The notes under the pieces were generated by a model. The model saw only the letters and a list, made by a program, of their open reading frames with translations. It searched no databases and had not been told where the DNA came from. Shown here piece after piece: positions 37,478 to 48,065 of a stretch of 64,000 bases of DNA. The position numbers and the translations under genes are program-made. Within the stretch, counting starts at the first letter, position 1; the number at the start of each line of letters is the position of its first letter. This DNA comes from Bradyrhizobium sp. ISRA464 (GTDB taxonomy: Bacteria > Pseudomonadota > Alphaproteobacteria > Rhizobiales > Xanthobacteraceae). The DNA is taken from positions 6,262,001 to 6,326,000 of the forward strand of contig NZ_CP094526.1 in the NCBI RefSeq assembly GCF_029910095.1, given 5' to 3'.

Positions 37478-37867
37478 TCAGGCGATGTGGGCGCGTGGAC
37501 TGCGCCGTTGCCGCGATCTTCCACGAGCTCGCCGAGATGCCTTACCCCTCATCGGCGGGATTTTACCAAGGGCACATTCGGGCTCTGGAGTGTTTGTGTC
37601 GACGACTGACGGCCGCTCGTGGCTCTCCATGTATTCCAGCACGCCACGCCCCTTCTCCGTGATGTGCCATCCGAACGAGTAGCGTTCGACAAGCCTCATG
37701 GAAAATATACTCAGATCAGGTACCCTGGCAGCGAGGCGCTTGGTGCGCTCGGACCAATCTTGGCCGCTCGTGGCCAGAATGGCAATGTCGCGCTTGAGAT
37801 CGTCGAGCTTGGCGAGGCCATTCGGATAGCTAACAAGCAGCTTCAAAATGGTCACCTGAAGATTCAT
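37478..37867 (-). CDS. Winged-helix hypothetical protein
   Basis: A 129-residue protein: MNLQVTILKLLVSYPNGLAK, LKRDIAILATSGQDWSERTK and GWHITEKGRGVLEYME form a winged-helix fold like that at the N terminus of Mrr-type restriction proteins and MarR-like regulators. The last 45 residues are basic and low-complexity (RGKASRRARGRSRQRR). Similar proteins are frequent unnamed genes in rhizobia. A role in DNA binding is likely; the target is unknown. Confidence 0.65.
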   Translation of the reverse strand: MNLQVTILKLLVSYPNGLAKLDDLKRDIAILATSGQDWSERTKRLAARVPDLSIFSMRLVERYSFGWHITEKGRGVLEYMESHERPSVVDTNTPEPECALGKIPPMRGKASRRARGRSRQRRSPRAHIA

Positions 37868-38597
37868 GGACCACTACAGGGCAACGAGAAATAGGCGAGC
37901 TTCTGAAGCAGGCCGACACATGGGACGTCACTCAAAAAGTATGGAGCGCAATGTGCCTCAACTGCTTATGCGGAACAAGCCCATCCGAAGACGGCGCGAG
38001 CGTACGCCTCGGACATAGTGCGCGGATGAGCTCTCGCCTGTGAGAAGCGGCCGCCTTGAAATATTCGAGCGACCGCCAGTTCAAGGGTCTTGAATCGCAC
38101 GTGGCGTCATATTGTAATATCTGAAACCAGATCAACCGACGGGGAAACCCGGCCGTCTGGGACGATCGCGTAGATCCGGCGCGACGAATTTCACCTCGTT
38201 GGCCTGCAGATCCTTTGCCGCGCCTGAGGCGAGGCAAAGACGGTCGATGCCGTTGATCGATGCAGGGTCGCAGGCGGCGCCGGGAATCAATAGTCGCGCG
38301 CGAGATCGCTCGACAGGAGCATGGCGGGTCTGATGCTGGACGAAGATGGGTCGTGCTGACTGCCAAGTACCGTTAGGACTGAAGATTGCGCCGATTGCAA
38401 CCATTCAAGCGCGACGGTCGGGATTGAAGCGAGGATGCGCCATCAAAACCAATCGTGCACCATCTCGCTCCTCTTCGCAACGTGCCGCATAGAAGCTGGC
38501 AGGGTCGATATCACAAAACGAGTACCCTGTGGTTCACGGTCGGCCACGATGCGAACATTGGATGGCACGCCTGTCGTGCCCAAAAGCGGCGATCGTT
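37868..38597. other. Intergenic with one MerR-type promoter-like site
   Basis: No gene recognised; the minus-strand frames 37932-38366 and 38132-38404 have no motif. The site at 38090-38120 is listed separately. Confidence 0.4.
38090..38120 (+). promoter_or_regulatory. Promoter-like site with 19-bp spacer, copy 1
   Basis: TTGAAT (-35 like), a 19-bp spacer with the imperfect dyad CGCACGTGGCGTCA, then TAATAT (-10 like). A 19-bp spacer with a central dyad is the hallmark of MerR-family promoters. Two near-copies occur at 55912 and 61230. No gene follows directly on the + strand. Confidence 0.45.
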
Positions 38598-39260
38598 CTA
38601 AAATCGCGTGTTCTTGAGCAGCACATCGCCTTCTACCGCGCCCGGATAATGGGTTGCCACTTCGAACGAAGGCAACAGCTCAAGAATGGCCTGCAAGGAT
38701 AGCTGCCCTTCGTAGAGCTCCCGGTCGCTGTATTCTGTATAAATAAAGCGCGTATTGCTGAAGGCCTTTCTGCCGCCCGCGATCACATCGGACTCTGCTC
38801 CCTGCACGTCCATCCAAATGAAATCGATCTTGTCCAGCTTCGCTTCGCTACACCAGTCGTCCAGCCGTCGCGTTTCAACCGAGAATGGCTTGTCAAACCG
38901 GACCCACCCGTACTCGGTCAGATGGTTTTTGGGCCGGCGTATCGAGCCCGAGAGATCCCATTCCTTCGCCTCTCCCTCCCCATTGCTTGGGTGGAATTCG
39001 ATCGTTCCATTTCGATCGCTGATCGCGACCTCAAACAGCCTCACCTTGTCGAGGCACGGCCCCAGGTTGTTCTTGAAACGAGCGATCGCTCGAGGGTCCG
39101 GCTCAAAGCAATAGAGCTGCGCCTGCGGGCACAGCTTGAGAAAATGTTTCGTATCGGTGCCGTCGTTGCAACCGATGTCCAGGATGACCGGGTTTGGCTT
39201 CTGGAGAAGCGAAATAATGTGCCGGTGCACTTCTGCGGAAGACATGGGCTCTTTTCCCAT
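38598..39260 (-). CDS. FkbM-family methyltransferase
   Basis: About 220 residues from the Met at 39260 (MGKEPMSSAEVHRHI; the ATG at 39245 is also possible). SAM-binding motif I is VILDIGCNDGTDTKHF, then YCFEPDPRAIARF (motif II), and later IDFIWMDVQGAE, which is the FkbM signature (I.MD.QG.E). The family O-methylates sugars and secondary metabolites. In rhizobia such genes occur near surface polysaccharide or Nod-factor-related loci, but none is visible here. A tandem AACGTATAT repeat lies 62-90 bp upstream. Confidence 0.85.
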   Translation of the reverse strand: MGKEPMSSAEVHRHIISLLQKPNPVILDIGCNDGTDTKHFLKLCPQAQLYCFEPDPRAIARFKNNLGPCLDKVRLFEVAISDRNGTIEFHPSNGEGEAKEWDLSGSIRRPKNHLTEYGWVRFDKPFSVETRRLDDWCSEAKLDKIDFIWMDVQGAESDVIAGGRKAFSNTRFIYTEYSDRELYEGQLSLQAILELLPSFEVATHYPGAVEGDVLLKNTRF

Positions 39261-40330
39261 CGGCGTGGAGGTCCATTGATACCTTGTCCGAAAAGCGCAA
39301 TTACACGGCAGCTCTCCACGCACAACGTATATCAACGTATATTGTAGATATCCCGAAACTGGCCATGGTTCAGGGCGTCGCTAGCATCGATGGTGCCACT
39401 CGCACGCGAGCCTGGCGATCTACTGCCCACCGGAGGGTCAACGCTCCAAGAACCGAAAACGGTGGCAGCGAAGGATCGCGTCTCGAGCACATCAGATGAT
39501 CTCGAATCTCTGCAAGAAGAGCGTTCTGCACGCCGGCGCGCTCGATACTCTCGGCGGAATGATGATGCGGATCTCCTTTACTGCAAGCAAAAAGGCTGAT
39601 GACGTCAATACTTGACGAGATTCGACGATTGGCTTGGACTGCCAAGGCGTCCGCGTGCTGCTCGCTGCAGGCAAGCCATCCGGTGTCTGCAGTCCGCCAA
39701 GCTGTCTGCTGCGCGACATTTGCCGCACAAGGAATGTCGGTATTTCTCAACATTTGCAATGGCCCAAATCCTGCTTCTTGTTCGAGACCAAGAAGATCGA
39801 GGTGAAGTCATCTGCCTCGACACCACATTCAACCATCGCTCGCCAGATATGAATTGATGCATCTTTTTCCCACCTTCTTCATTGCGCGTGTCTCGGCTCC
39901 TTCGAGATCAGACTGGCGTCGCTGCAGGTCTTTCTATCGACAACGAAGACGCACCGCTGGGCGTGACTGAAGAAACCGGAGAACCTGCAGGTCTATCCCA
40001 TCGCTTCACACTCCGATCACGGATGCTCGTTGACGCGGCATCTTCGTGGCCGGCGCCATTGACGGCTGGCGGTCCGGCCTCAACAGCAACCGATCACCAA
40101 AATCCGTCCGACGGCCGCTTGCCGGACCTTCGTCGGCCCCAACCACCAGCAGACGCCGGCGGCAGCGCCTGTTGCCGACGCCGGCTGCGAACAATGCCAA
40201 GCAGCGAGCACTTTCTTGATTGAACGATTGGGGGCCGCAAGCCGCTGGACGCTCACCGCTGGGGCCGGCTGTCTGCTGACATCGAACCTGAAGTTCCGAT
40301 CCATGATAAAGAAGAGAGGGCGATAGAAGA
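39261..40330. other. Stretch without a supported gene; AT-rich direct repeat
   Basis: Contains AACGTATAT-C-AACGTATAT followed by TGTAGATATC (about 39323-39350), upstream of the FkbM gene and possibly its promoter or operator. No coding frame is recognised in the rest. Confidence 0.4.
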
Positions 40331-41712
40331 ATGAAAGGGGATCTCATACTCGTTGGGCTTGGTCCCTACGCCCGGGCGAAGTACATTCCTCTGATCGAGA
40401 ATGCCGTCGCCGGCAGGCTGGCGTCGGACTTTCATGTCGTTGAGCTTGAGAGCGCCAGAGATGGCGTGAATGCCTTCTTTCGGAGTCGCGCATGCAAGCC
40501 GGCGAGCGTCTCATACGTCCCCGATCTGCGCCGATACGGAATCTGGTACTCCCGTGATGGGGAGGACGTTCTCAAAGCCAGAGCAACTCCAGCCACGAAA
40601 GTAATCATCTCAACGGAACCAAAGGCTCATCTAGGCTACCTCCGAGCGGCTCTCGGACTTGGCCTCGATTGTCTGGTCGATAAGCCCGTCATACTTCCCA
40701 TGACTTCGTGTGGGCGCCCTGCAGCCAACCGCATCGTTGATGCAATCACGGAGCTGAAGGAGATCTGCAGGCGCACAGGCGGCCGTTGCGCCGTAATGAC
40801 GCCTCGCCGTTACAAGCCGTCTACGAACTGATTGGACGGTATGCGCGCCACGCTTCTCGCAAGCTCGGTACCCCGGTCACGTATATTGGTATCGAGCATC
40901 ACGCGGGGGTATGGAACACCGAGGAGGAGATACTCTGCCGCGAAGACCATCCCTACCGGTACGGCTACGGAATGCTTTGTCATTCCGGCTATCACTACAT
41001 CGACGTTCTTTCCGGCATGCTGGCTCACAACGAGGATAACTTTGGGGGCCTCGCGATCGAATTGGATATCCACCGGGCGACGGCGGCCGACCAGGTCCGG
41101 CAGATCGGCCCGGACGCGGTGCGCAGGCTTCGGGGCGAGGCACCAATTCCTGGACTGTCCCCCACTCCGACGTTCTGGGGCGAGACTGACCTCGTCTCAG
41201 CTGGAGCCGCACGCCGTAGTGGAAGCCGCGAAACCGTTTGCCTTTTCCGGCTCGACCTCCTGCAGACCAGCGTATCACTTCGCAATTGGCGCCAGCTGCC
41301 AATCAATGTCTACAACAAGAATGGGCGGCACACCTTGGAGGCTATCCGCTTGAACATCGGTCCGTTCGCTGCGATCGAGGCTAGAGTTTTTCAGCGGATG
41401 CATTCGGACAGAGACGGTGGTCCGCGGTCCGCCAAGGAGGCGCATATTATGCTTTGGCGGAATGGCGGCTTCCTCGGCCGATCCGCTTTGCGGGAGAGGG
41501 TCTATTCAGCACGCGATACCCTCGTCGAAAACGCCGACCTTGGCGCTAGCCGCAAACGACTGTTTAACGATTGGCTTGGAGGCCGCAGCGGCAAGAGCGC
41601 CCTCGAGTCGCACACCCGAACGATCTCACTCTTCGCTCGCTATCTGGCGGCGCTCACAACGGATCCGGCTGATTCCACCGCATCACTCACGATTGACGAT
41701 GTCTCGGCGTGA
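40331..41712 (+). pseudogene. Gfo/Idh/MocA-family oxidoreductase, single-base frameshift
   Basis: The first frame (MKGDLILVGLGPYARAKYIP, a Rossmann glycine motif, to KVIISTEPKAHLGYLRAAL and CLVDKPVILP) gives the NAD-binding domain. It ends at a TGA near 40830. The second half (AVYELIGRYARHASRK, GMLCHSGYHYIDVLSGML and so on) continues in another frame to 41712. Adding one base at about 40813 (CGTTACAAGCC read as CGT TAC CAA GCC) restores RRYQAVYELIG and a protein of about 460 residues. The sugar or inositol-like substrate is unknown. It may be a recent pseudogene or a sequencing error, because no other damage is visible. Confidence 0.75.
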
Positions 41713-42473
41713 CATTCGTCCAAGTTGAGTTCGGCGTGCTCTGGCCCGTTCCGCAACGTTGGCGCGAGAATTATCGAACCCGGAGGATACCAATTTTCAT
41801 TGTAAGCCGGCAGGCCCACCGGGTGCGGCCCCGCATTGGCGGGGGATGTCCGTCCCGAATGGACTGCCATATGATTGGAGCGTTCATGAAATTCGTATTT
41901 GCCTTCGCCCGGTCGCTGTAGCTGGCGGCCGGGCTTTTTGGGCCGGTCTTCCAGCGGGACGATCAGGCCAGACGCCCGTCCGCGATGGGCCACTTCTTCA
42001 CAGTTGCCGCCGCTTGCGCCGCGCTGGCAGGCACGCATAACTGCGTAGGCTGGGTGTCAATCCAGCGTGATGGATGAACGCCGGCACCAGAGAACCGAGA
42101 GAGAGTCGCCTGAAGGCGAGGCTGAGCGACTGCAGGATAGCGAAGTCACCGCTTGCCGACTGGATTTGACGCCGACTTCGCTGCAGCCCGTCGCGTCGGA
42201 GGCCTGAGGGTGGCGAACCAAATTCCTCGCGGCCATAGCAGCTCCCACGCCGGTGGCCGCCCAGTCTGCCCGATGATCGACGACGAGCAAGCGAGAAGCA
42301 GCCCTCATGCGCAGTCCGGCCCATTCCTCCTATAGCTCCACGAAATGTCGACGGTTTGCTATCCGTGCGAGCCGCGGCGAGGGTCAGCTTCCCGGTATTC
42401 CGGCAACCGATACACAATCGGGAACAGAGCCACATCCCTTGAATGGCGGCACATCCCGTCCCGCCGATCATCG
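41713..42473. other. Intergenic, terminator only
   Basis: Apart from the terminator at 41907-41938 nothing is recognised. Confidence 0.4.
41907..41938 (+). terminator. Rho-independent terminator
   Basis: GCCCGGTCGC / GCGGCCGGGC arms (one T-G wobble) around an 8-nt loop, followed by TTTTT. It lies 195 bp after the oxidoreductase stop, whose transcript it may end. Confidence 0.75.
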
Positions 42474-43151
42474 CTAGCCAGAGTTGTGGAGGCGGGTCGT
42501 CACCAGCGCATCCGCGGTCAGATCACGCACTGCCTTGGCTGTCGCCAACACCGCAAGGTCGGCGAACGGCTCGATGACGATGACGATCACATAGGATGCG
42601 GCGAAAGTTACGATGTTGGAAAGGTTCGCCGCGCCAAATCCGGCGCCATACAGGGCCCAGAAGGCCACCCACGCCACGATACCCGACTGATATGCGGTCG
42701 ATAGCGCCAGCGTTTGCGAGTATCGGAGGTCGACATAAGCGGTGTTGCGGGAAACGATACGCTGGGCAAGCGCCTGAATCGCGAGCAGCGGGACCAAGAG
42801 TGTGGTTACGTTCATGCCATATTGCGGTAGGTCGGTCGGCACGAAGCACAGGCCTTGCACCAGAAGGCCGAGCGCCAATCCGAGCGCAGCTGGCGCTGCA
42901 CCGAACAACAAGAACAGCGTCGAGCCGAGGATGAAGTGCACTTCGGACACCCCGACCGGAAAGTGCGGCAAGATCTCGAAAAACGTGAAGACGAGCGCAG
43001 TCGCCACGCCCGTCCGCACCAGAAACGACGCGATGCCCTTTTCACGAACGGTTTCGACCGCGAGCTTGAGTGCGACGCCGCCTACGGCCATACCCGTCGC
43101 GTAGCCCAGCACGAGCTTCGTGCCCGTTACGAGTCCCGGTTCGATATGCAT
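42474..43151 (-). CDS. CbiM-family cobalt ECF-transporter membrane component
   Basis: A 225-residue membrane protein that starts MHIEPG, the N-terminal metal-binding signature of CbiM (usually MHIPDG), with five or six hydrophobic helices. It also has the conserved VSEVHFILGS segment with the second His. CbiM-type proteins bind Co2+ or Ni2+ and normally work with CbiN, CbiQ and CbiO. None is adjacent, so this is a stand-alone copy. A cobalamin-riboswitch-like leader lies directly upstream, which fits a role in cobalt uptake. GGACATAAGAGG precedes the ATG. Confidence 0.8.
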   Translation of the reverse strand: MHIEPGLVTGTKLVLGYATGMAVGGVALKLAVETVREKGIASFLVRTGVATALVFTFFEILPHFPVGVSEVHFILGSTLFLLFGAAPAALGLALGLLVQGLCFVPTDLPQYGMNVTTLLVPLLAIQALAQRIVSRNTAYVDLRYSQTLALSTAYQSGIVAWVAFWALYGAGFGAANLSNIVTFAASYVIVIVIEPFADLAVLATAKAVRDLTADALVTTRLHNSG

Positions 43152-43189
43152 CCTCTTATGTCCTTCCTGCCGTCACACCCGACGGCCCT

Positions 43190-43370
43190 GGCGCCAAAGA
43201 ACGAGCGGAGCCGCTCTCCTGGCTTGCGGGCCAAGAGAGATCGCCGGCATTGCTTTGCTGCTCGGGCCAGTGGCGCATTGCAGCCTCTCGCCTTGCGGTC
43301 GTAAGGGCGAGCGCAATACTGGGCGCAGCAACTGCCTCATCGCTCATTCCCGATCATGCTTCGACCTCTT
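43190..43370 (-). promoter_or_regulatory. Cobalamin riboswitch-like leader
   Basis: The minus strand shows, in order, CGGGAATGAG, GATGAGGC, a CTCGCC...GGCGAG stem, GCGCCACTGG and CCCGCAAGCCAGGAGA. These correspond to elements of the B12 riboswitch, including the GCCACTG box and the AGCCAGGAGA box. The canonical GGGAAGGC and CCCGCAACTGT segments are altered, so it may be a variant or partly decayed. It ends about 40 nt before the CbiM start codon, where it could control translation. Confidence 0.6.
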
Positions 43371-43833
43371 GTGCTATAGTTCGAGTGGCATGCATGTGGT
43401 GTTTGCCTCTTCCGAGCAACGGACGTCAAGTGTGGAGTGAGCGATGGCGTTATCGCGAGATGTTCGCCGCCAGCGAACTGACTGGGACGACGAAGGTCGT
43501 GATCGCCGCGCCGACGCTCGAAATAAGAGTGGCGAGCGCTGCGAGCTTGGCGCGGACGGGCCGGTTATCGGCAAGCGTTGGGAGCGAAACCGTGTTGGAG
43601 CAGTTTTCTGCCCGTTCGCGAGTAAGCGACTCACCTAGATCACGCTGGTGTTGGTGGATGGGCGAGCGTCGTCCAACCGAAATCTGCGCGGCAATTCGCC
43701 GCGCTCGGCGTCCGGTCCGCGAAGCTGCAAGGCAACGTCTTTCCCCGACCTTCAGAGATGCTCAACGAAGGCGAGCAGATCTCCTTTGCAGCCGCTCGAC
43801 GTCATTGACCAGTTACCGACATCATCGATCAAG
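43371..43833. other. Stretch without a supported gene
   Basis: No recognisable frame between the riboswitch and the DUF7694 gene. Confidence 0.4.
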
Positions 43834-44253
43834 TCACGATGTCGCCGTCATCTGCGCAAACAACGTTGCAGAGTCCGACGGTCCAAGTCCGACAATGCCT
43901 ACAAAGCTTGGCGGTGGCATCGGAATGTCCCGATATGTCGGCTTCCACAGATGCAGGCAATAGCGGCTGTTATTCACATATTGCGAATGAGGCGGATGCA
44001 GCTGCATCACGCATTCCTCTTCATCCCAGAACAGATCCTTGACAAAGCACATCTCTTCCCAGTTCGGGCAGCGCCGCGCCGTCGACGCGGAGACATGCTC
44101 CCAGCCTGGGCGAACCAGTCCGCTGATCTTGAGTTCACAGCCGCAAGGCCCTTGGACCAAGAACAGGCCGCAGGGACCTGATCCCGGAACACTGGCGAAT
44201 CGGCCGGATCGTATACGGCCAGCCTCCAGCTTTTCTATGATCCGTGATCGCAT
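43834..44253 (-). CDS. DUF7694-domain protein
   Basis: A 139-residue protein with a strong GGAGGGGGC ribosome binding site. The core PNWEEMCFVKDLFWDEEECV, then MQLHPPHSQYVNN and YCLHLWKPT is the DUF7694 signature, a short domain known from phages and phage-like islands. Function is unknown. The last 20 residues (VGIVGLGPSDSATLFAQM) may be a changed C terminus. It stands alone. Confidence 0.75.
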   Translation of the reverse strand: MRSRIIEKLEAGRIRSGRFASVPGSGPCGLFLVQGPCGCELKISGLVRPGWEHVSASTARRCPNWEEMCFVKDLFWDEEECVMQLHPPHSQYVNNSRYCLHLWKPTYRDIPMPPPSFVGIVGLGPSDSATLFAQMTATS

Positions 44254-45729
44254 GCCCCCTCCTTCGCTTCGCGGATCCTTTTGAAATCCACGTGGATTAC
44301 GTTGTCCCGCGTCCCATTGATCGGCGCGAGTTGAGTTTTCAATGCAACATTCCGGTCAGCCTGCGTGAGCGGCTGCACGAACAATCTGCGAAGCAAGGCG
44401 CAGATGCCGGTCATCATTCATCCCTCCACTACCCATTTTTGAAAGCTCAGGACCCTCTTCGAAGAATTCGATCAAGCGGTCTTGCCGGCGCGCCGGAATG
44501 GCGCTTTCCCGATTCATCACCGCCTAATGGCAAAGCGGCTCTCACAGAACCCGGCGCGACAGGGATCCGGAGGACTTTGCCAACCCCAGATTTGGTTTTC
44601 CTCGCTCTTGCCCACGTACGATCCGTCTTGCGAGCCGACCGCAATCCGGGCCGCAAGACGCGCGACTGACACGGACCGGTTGGAAGCGAAGGAAGAACGC
44701 CCGAAGGCAGGCCTACGAACCCGTGACAGCTCGGCCGGTGATCGTCTCGCCCAGCCTTCGTTTACGACGCGATCATTGCGAGCGACCCGATCGAACGCAG
44801 AGAGCGCATAGTCGCGGCGGTGGGCGGAATAAATGAGCAGCACAGGACTTGCGCCGCTGACAAATGGTCTCCTTCATCGCGGATGCGTCGACTGGCGTGC
44901 GCAATACAATCCTATCGAGCATGTTTCGTCCGGACTTTCCGTCATGGCCAGCAAGCCGTGTGGCGCCCTCACATGGTTGTGGCTTCCACAAGCGTTGCCG
45001 CCTCGGTCAGATGCGCGCTTGTCGCCGTAGTACTCGATCATTCCTAGGCCCTCGCTCCTCGGCGAGCCTGAAACAGGCCAATGCGTCATCTATGTGGCCG
45101 CATGAGCGAAGTTCGGCTCGAAAGCCTGATAAAGCGTCTGCATTCGCGGGGTGGACGGTCACGTGCGCCGATGCCGCCCCTCTTTAATGTCCCATGCCGG
45201 CGGCGAGCTCCCGCCATAGATCTGCATCAGCCTGTCAGATGCGCTTTGCAGAATAAGACCACATGCTTTCCAGTATCTGACGGACTGCCATCGCCACGTC
45301 AGTTTCAAGCCGAGCGAGCAAGCCAAGGGCGACGATGGTTCGCTGGCACTGTCTCCAAACTGACGGCGCGCCGAGGGCCAGATCGTCAAGCGACCTTGAT
45401 CGGCCGCGAGCCCGGGGTTGTCTGGCACGCCGAAGCCGCAACGCGGCGGCCGCCACGGGGGCGACGTCCAGATCCTGCGCTTGATGCTCGAACTTGAGCG
45501 GCATCACTTGGGGTCGTCCTACCATCGGCGTCTGTTTGAGGACAAAGCAGGCCGGAAACCTGACAACGGGGTTCTGTCCATTCCAGAGTAGCGCGGGCAT
45601 CTATCCCCGTTTCGTGCTCGTTGGGCACGGAACGCGCCGTGCTTCGCGAGCGGCACGGCGATTGCTGGATGGGGAGCAATGAGTCGCCGCGGCCCAGCGC
45701 TAGAGGCGACGCTGTCTCAGGAGATTTCG
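44254..45729. other. Long stretch without a supported gene
   Basis: About 1.5 kb. Many overlapping frames (44244-44669, 45081-45497, 45235-45600) but no recognisable motif. Probably decayed sequence. Confidence 0.4.
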
Positions 45730-46139
45730 ATGAGGCTCGCCCAACTGATGCTTGTCAATTCGGTTCTGATTCCTCTCCTGCTTGGAAGCGCGGACGCGTC
45801 GGACATCAATATACCGGTCGTCCCGAACCTTCCTGTGTTGGCCAACGCGCCCGCGGGGTCGTCGAAGCAGGCAAACCGGCCCAAGGATCGCCTTGAACGT
45901 GCGCTCCAGCGAGAGGTCTTACAGAGAATTCACCAACGCCGTGGCATTTCAGGTGTCGCTCTCGCCTGGCGACGTCCGCCCGATCCAGCTCATCGAGAAC
46001 ACCCATACGGCTGCGAAGGTCCATTTCATGCCTACGCTTGGCGACCTCTGCCCGTCGCGTTCGATTTCCGACGTCATGGATGGTGCCAGGACAGTGGTCA
46101 TGACAGCTGTCACAACATTGAGTATCCGCGACCGCGCCG

Positions 46140-48065
46140 GTAGAGTCGGGGAAGGGCGCGGTAGCTTGGGCCATTCGGCAACGCCCCGTTTCCCTTCCTC
46201 GCTCATCAAACCGGACGTGCGGAGCTACCGCATCCGGCTTTCCGACTGGCTTCAGTGCAAGGCCCACGGCGGCGGTCCCAAGTGGACGCGTCGGAGGTGC
46301 AAGACCCCGAGCGCGCCAAACACAGCCTCTCGCGGGAAGAGGCGGGTGCCACGCGACGGCACCTTGTGACGTCGGACCAGGAATCCGCGGACCCGTTCGT
46401 ACACATGGTTATCGACGGTCCGGTACGCCGGTTTCCGAGTGCCGTAGCCGAAGTACGTGCTCCAGCCTCGCAACAAGCGATTGAGCCGGTCACGCACGTC
46501 AAGCCAGCACCCGGTGTTGCCGGGGACCAGGATATCGCTCACCTTGGCTTTGAGCCGCTGAACACTCTTCTTGGACGGGCTCGCGCCCAGATACCAATGG
46601 CCATCTTTCCGGTACCGATGCGGCCCGAAGCTATAACCAAGGAAGTCGAAGCTCTCGCGCCGGGCATCCTTCACCGAGGTTTTCGCCTCGTTGAGCGTCA
46701 GCCCGAGTTTCGTCATCACCGCTTTCGTCCACGCCAGAGCCTCGTGCGCATAGCCGCGGCTGAGGATGACGAAGTCGTCGGCGTACGAGACGATGTGGGC
46801 GCGGAAGGCTTCGCCGCGTCCGGTCAATCGCCAATGCTTCAGGAACCGGTTCATATAGATGACGGAGAGCAGCGGGCTTGCAACACCGCCTTGCGGTGTG
46901 CCGCGCTTGCTGTTCTTGCCGCCACTCATGCGCCGCTTCCCGTTGCCGTCCCGCTCCTCGACCGGCGCTTGCAGCCACAGCTTGATCAGCCACAGCACAT
47001 GCCGGTCAACGATGCGTCGGGCCACCGATTTGAGGAGGTCCGAATGCGGGATCGTGTCGAAATATTTCGACAAATCGGCGTCAACCACGTCGGTATAGCC
47101 CCGGCAAATCAGCCGGTGCGTTTCCTTGATCGCATCGACCGCGCTGCGACGCGGACGATAGCCATAAGCACTGTCCTCGAAGTCCGCTTCGAATATCGGT
47201 TCCAACACGAGTTTGGCGGCAGTCTGAATGACGCGACAGCGGATCGTGGGAATGCCGAGCGCGCGCTCGCCTCCCCCGGGCTTCGGGATCATCACCCGCC
47301 GCACCGGATCGGGTCGGTACGTCTTCGAAACGAGGTCCTCGCGCAGCCCCGCTAACCATGCTTCCACGCCCGACGCCTCGATCTGCTCAAAGGTCACCCC
47401 GTCAACACCAGGCGCACCCGCATTGGCACGGGCCAGCGCGTAGGCGTGGCGCAGAATGTCCTCACGGCAGATCTTGTCGTAGAGCAAATAGAAGCGGTAG
47501 GCAGGCTCCGCCTTCGCCTTGCAATAGAGCTTTCTCTGAAGGGTCCTGATCCTTTCAGGCGTTTCGAGGCTCATCGCCAATCACCTGTTTCCTCACCGTC
47601 TTTGAAAGCACACCAGAAGTCAGGGACCTTCCCTCCGCCGGCATTACCCGGTTTCAACGGTACCGCGTCCCTGTCCGACTCCCGCTGCAGGCCGCCGCCA
47701 ATTGCGACGTTGAAGACGCGACCTCCGCCCGCTGCGGGTCTCCCCCGATTACCCGCATCGCCCTTCCAGCGTGCCGAGTCCACTACCCCGGCGGATCAAA
47801 CAGGTGCGCACGTCGATTGCTTCCCTATCCACACGGCCTTCCCCGTATCTCAGGCGGGTCGGCATCCGCATCTTCACTTTCGAGGCCTGCTCAGACTTCA
47901 CTCATATTACGGCCCGCTGGATTGCTCGACCGCCCAAGGCGGCCTTTGTCACGAGGCTTCGAACCGGCCGGTTACCCGACCGATCCGCTCGTCAGCTACC
48001 AGATCAATCGACAACTATCTGGGTGGAATCCTCCTCCACTGGTGATGCGCGCCGTCGGGGCGCAC
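46140..48065 (-). mobile_element. Group II intron (complete, 1926 nt)
   Basis: On the minus strand the 5' end reads GTGCGCCCCG, a typical bacterial group II start. The 3' part has a domain V hairpin (AGCCGGATGCGG...CCGCACGTCCGGTT, near 46200-46232) and ends ...CGACTCTAC. EBS1 (minus TGAGATA, at 47846-47852) is complementary over 7 nt to the end of the 5' exon (TATCTCA). The flanking exons join into one open frame on the + strand. Because the intron lies antisense to that gene, it cannot splice out of its mRNA and so disrupts it. Confidence 0.85.
46252..47574 (-). CDS. ltrA: Group II intron reverse transcriptase/maturase
   Basis: A 440-residue protein from the ATG at 47574 (MSLETPERIRTL, AGGTGA upstream). 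It has RT blocks including GVDGVTFEQIE, YRPDPVRRVMIPKPGGG, LGIPTIRCRVIQ, AYGYRPRRSA, DADLSKYFDTI, GTPQGGVASPLLS, and the catalytic SYADDFVIL (YADD at about 264-267). A maturase domain X follows (LLRGWSTYFGYG). No HNH endonuclease domain is present, as in several bacterial intron classes. The frame is intact, so the intron may still be mobile. Confidence 0.92.
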   Translation of the reverse strand: MSLETPERIRTLQRKLYCKAKAEPAYRFYLLYDKICREDILRHAYALARANAGAPGVDGVTFEQIEASGVEAWLAGLREDLVSKTYRPDPVRRVMIPKPGGGERALGIPTIRCRVIQTAAKLVLEPIFEADFEDSAYGYRPRRSAVDAIKETHRLICRGYTDVVDADLSKYFDTIPHSDLLKSVARRIVDRHVLWLIKLWLQAPVEERDGNGKRRMSGGKNSKRGTPQGGVASPLLSVIYMNRFLKHWRLTGRGEAFRAHIVSYADDFVILSRGYAHEALAWTKAVMTKLGLTLNEAKTSVKDARRESFDFLGYSFGPHRYRKDGHWYLGASPSKKSVQRLKAKVSDILVPGNTGCWLDVRDRLNRLLRGWSTYFGYGTRKPAYRTVDNHVYERVRGFLVRRHKVPSRGTRLFPREAVFGALGVLHLRRVHLGPPPWALH

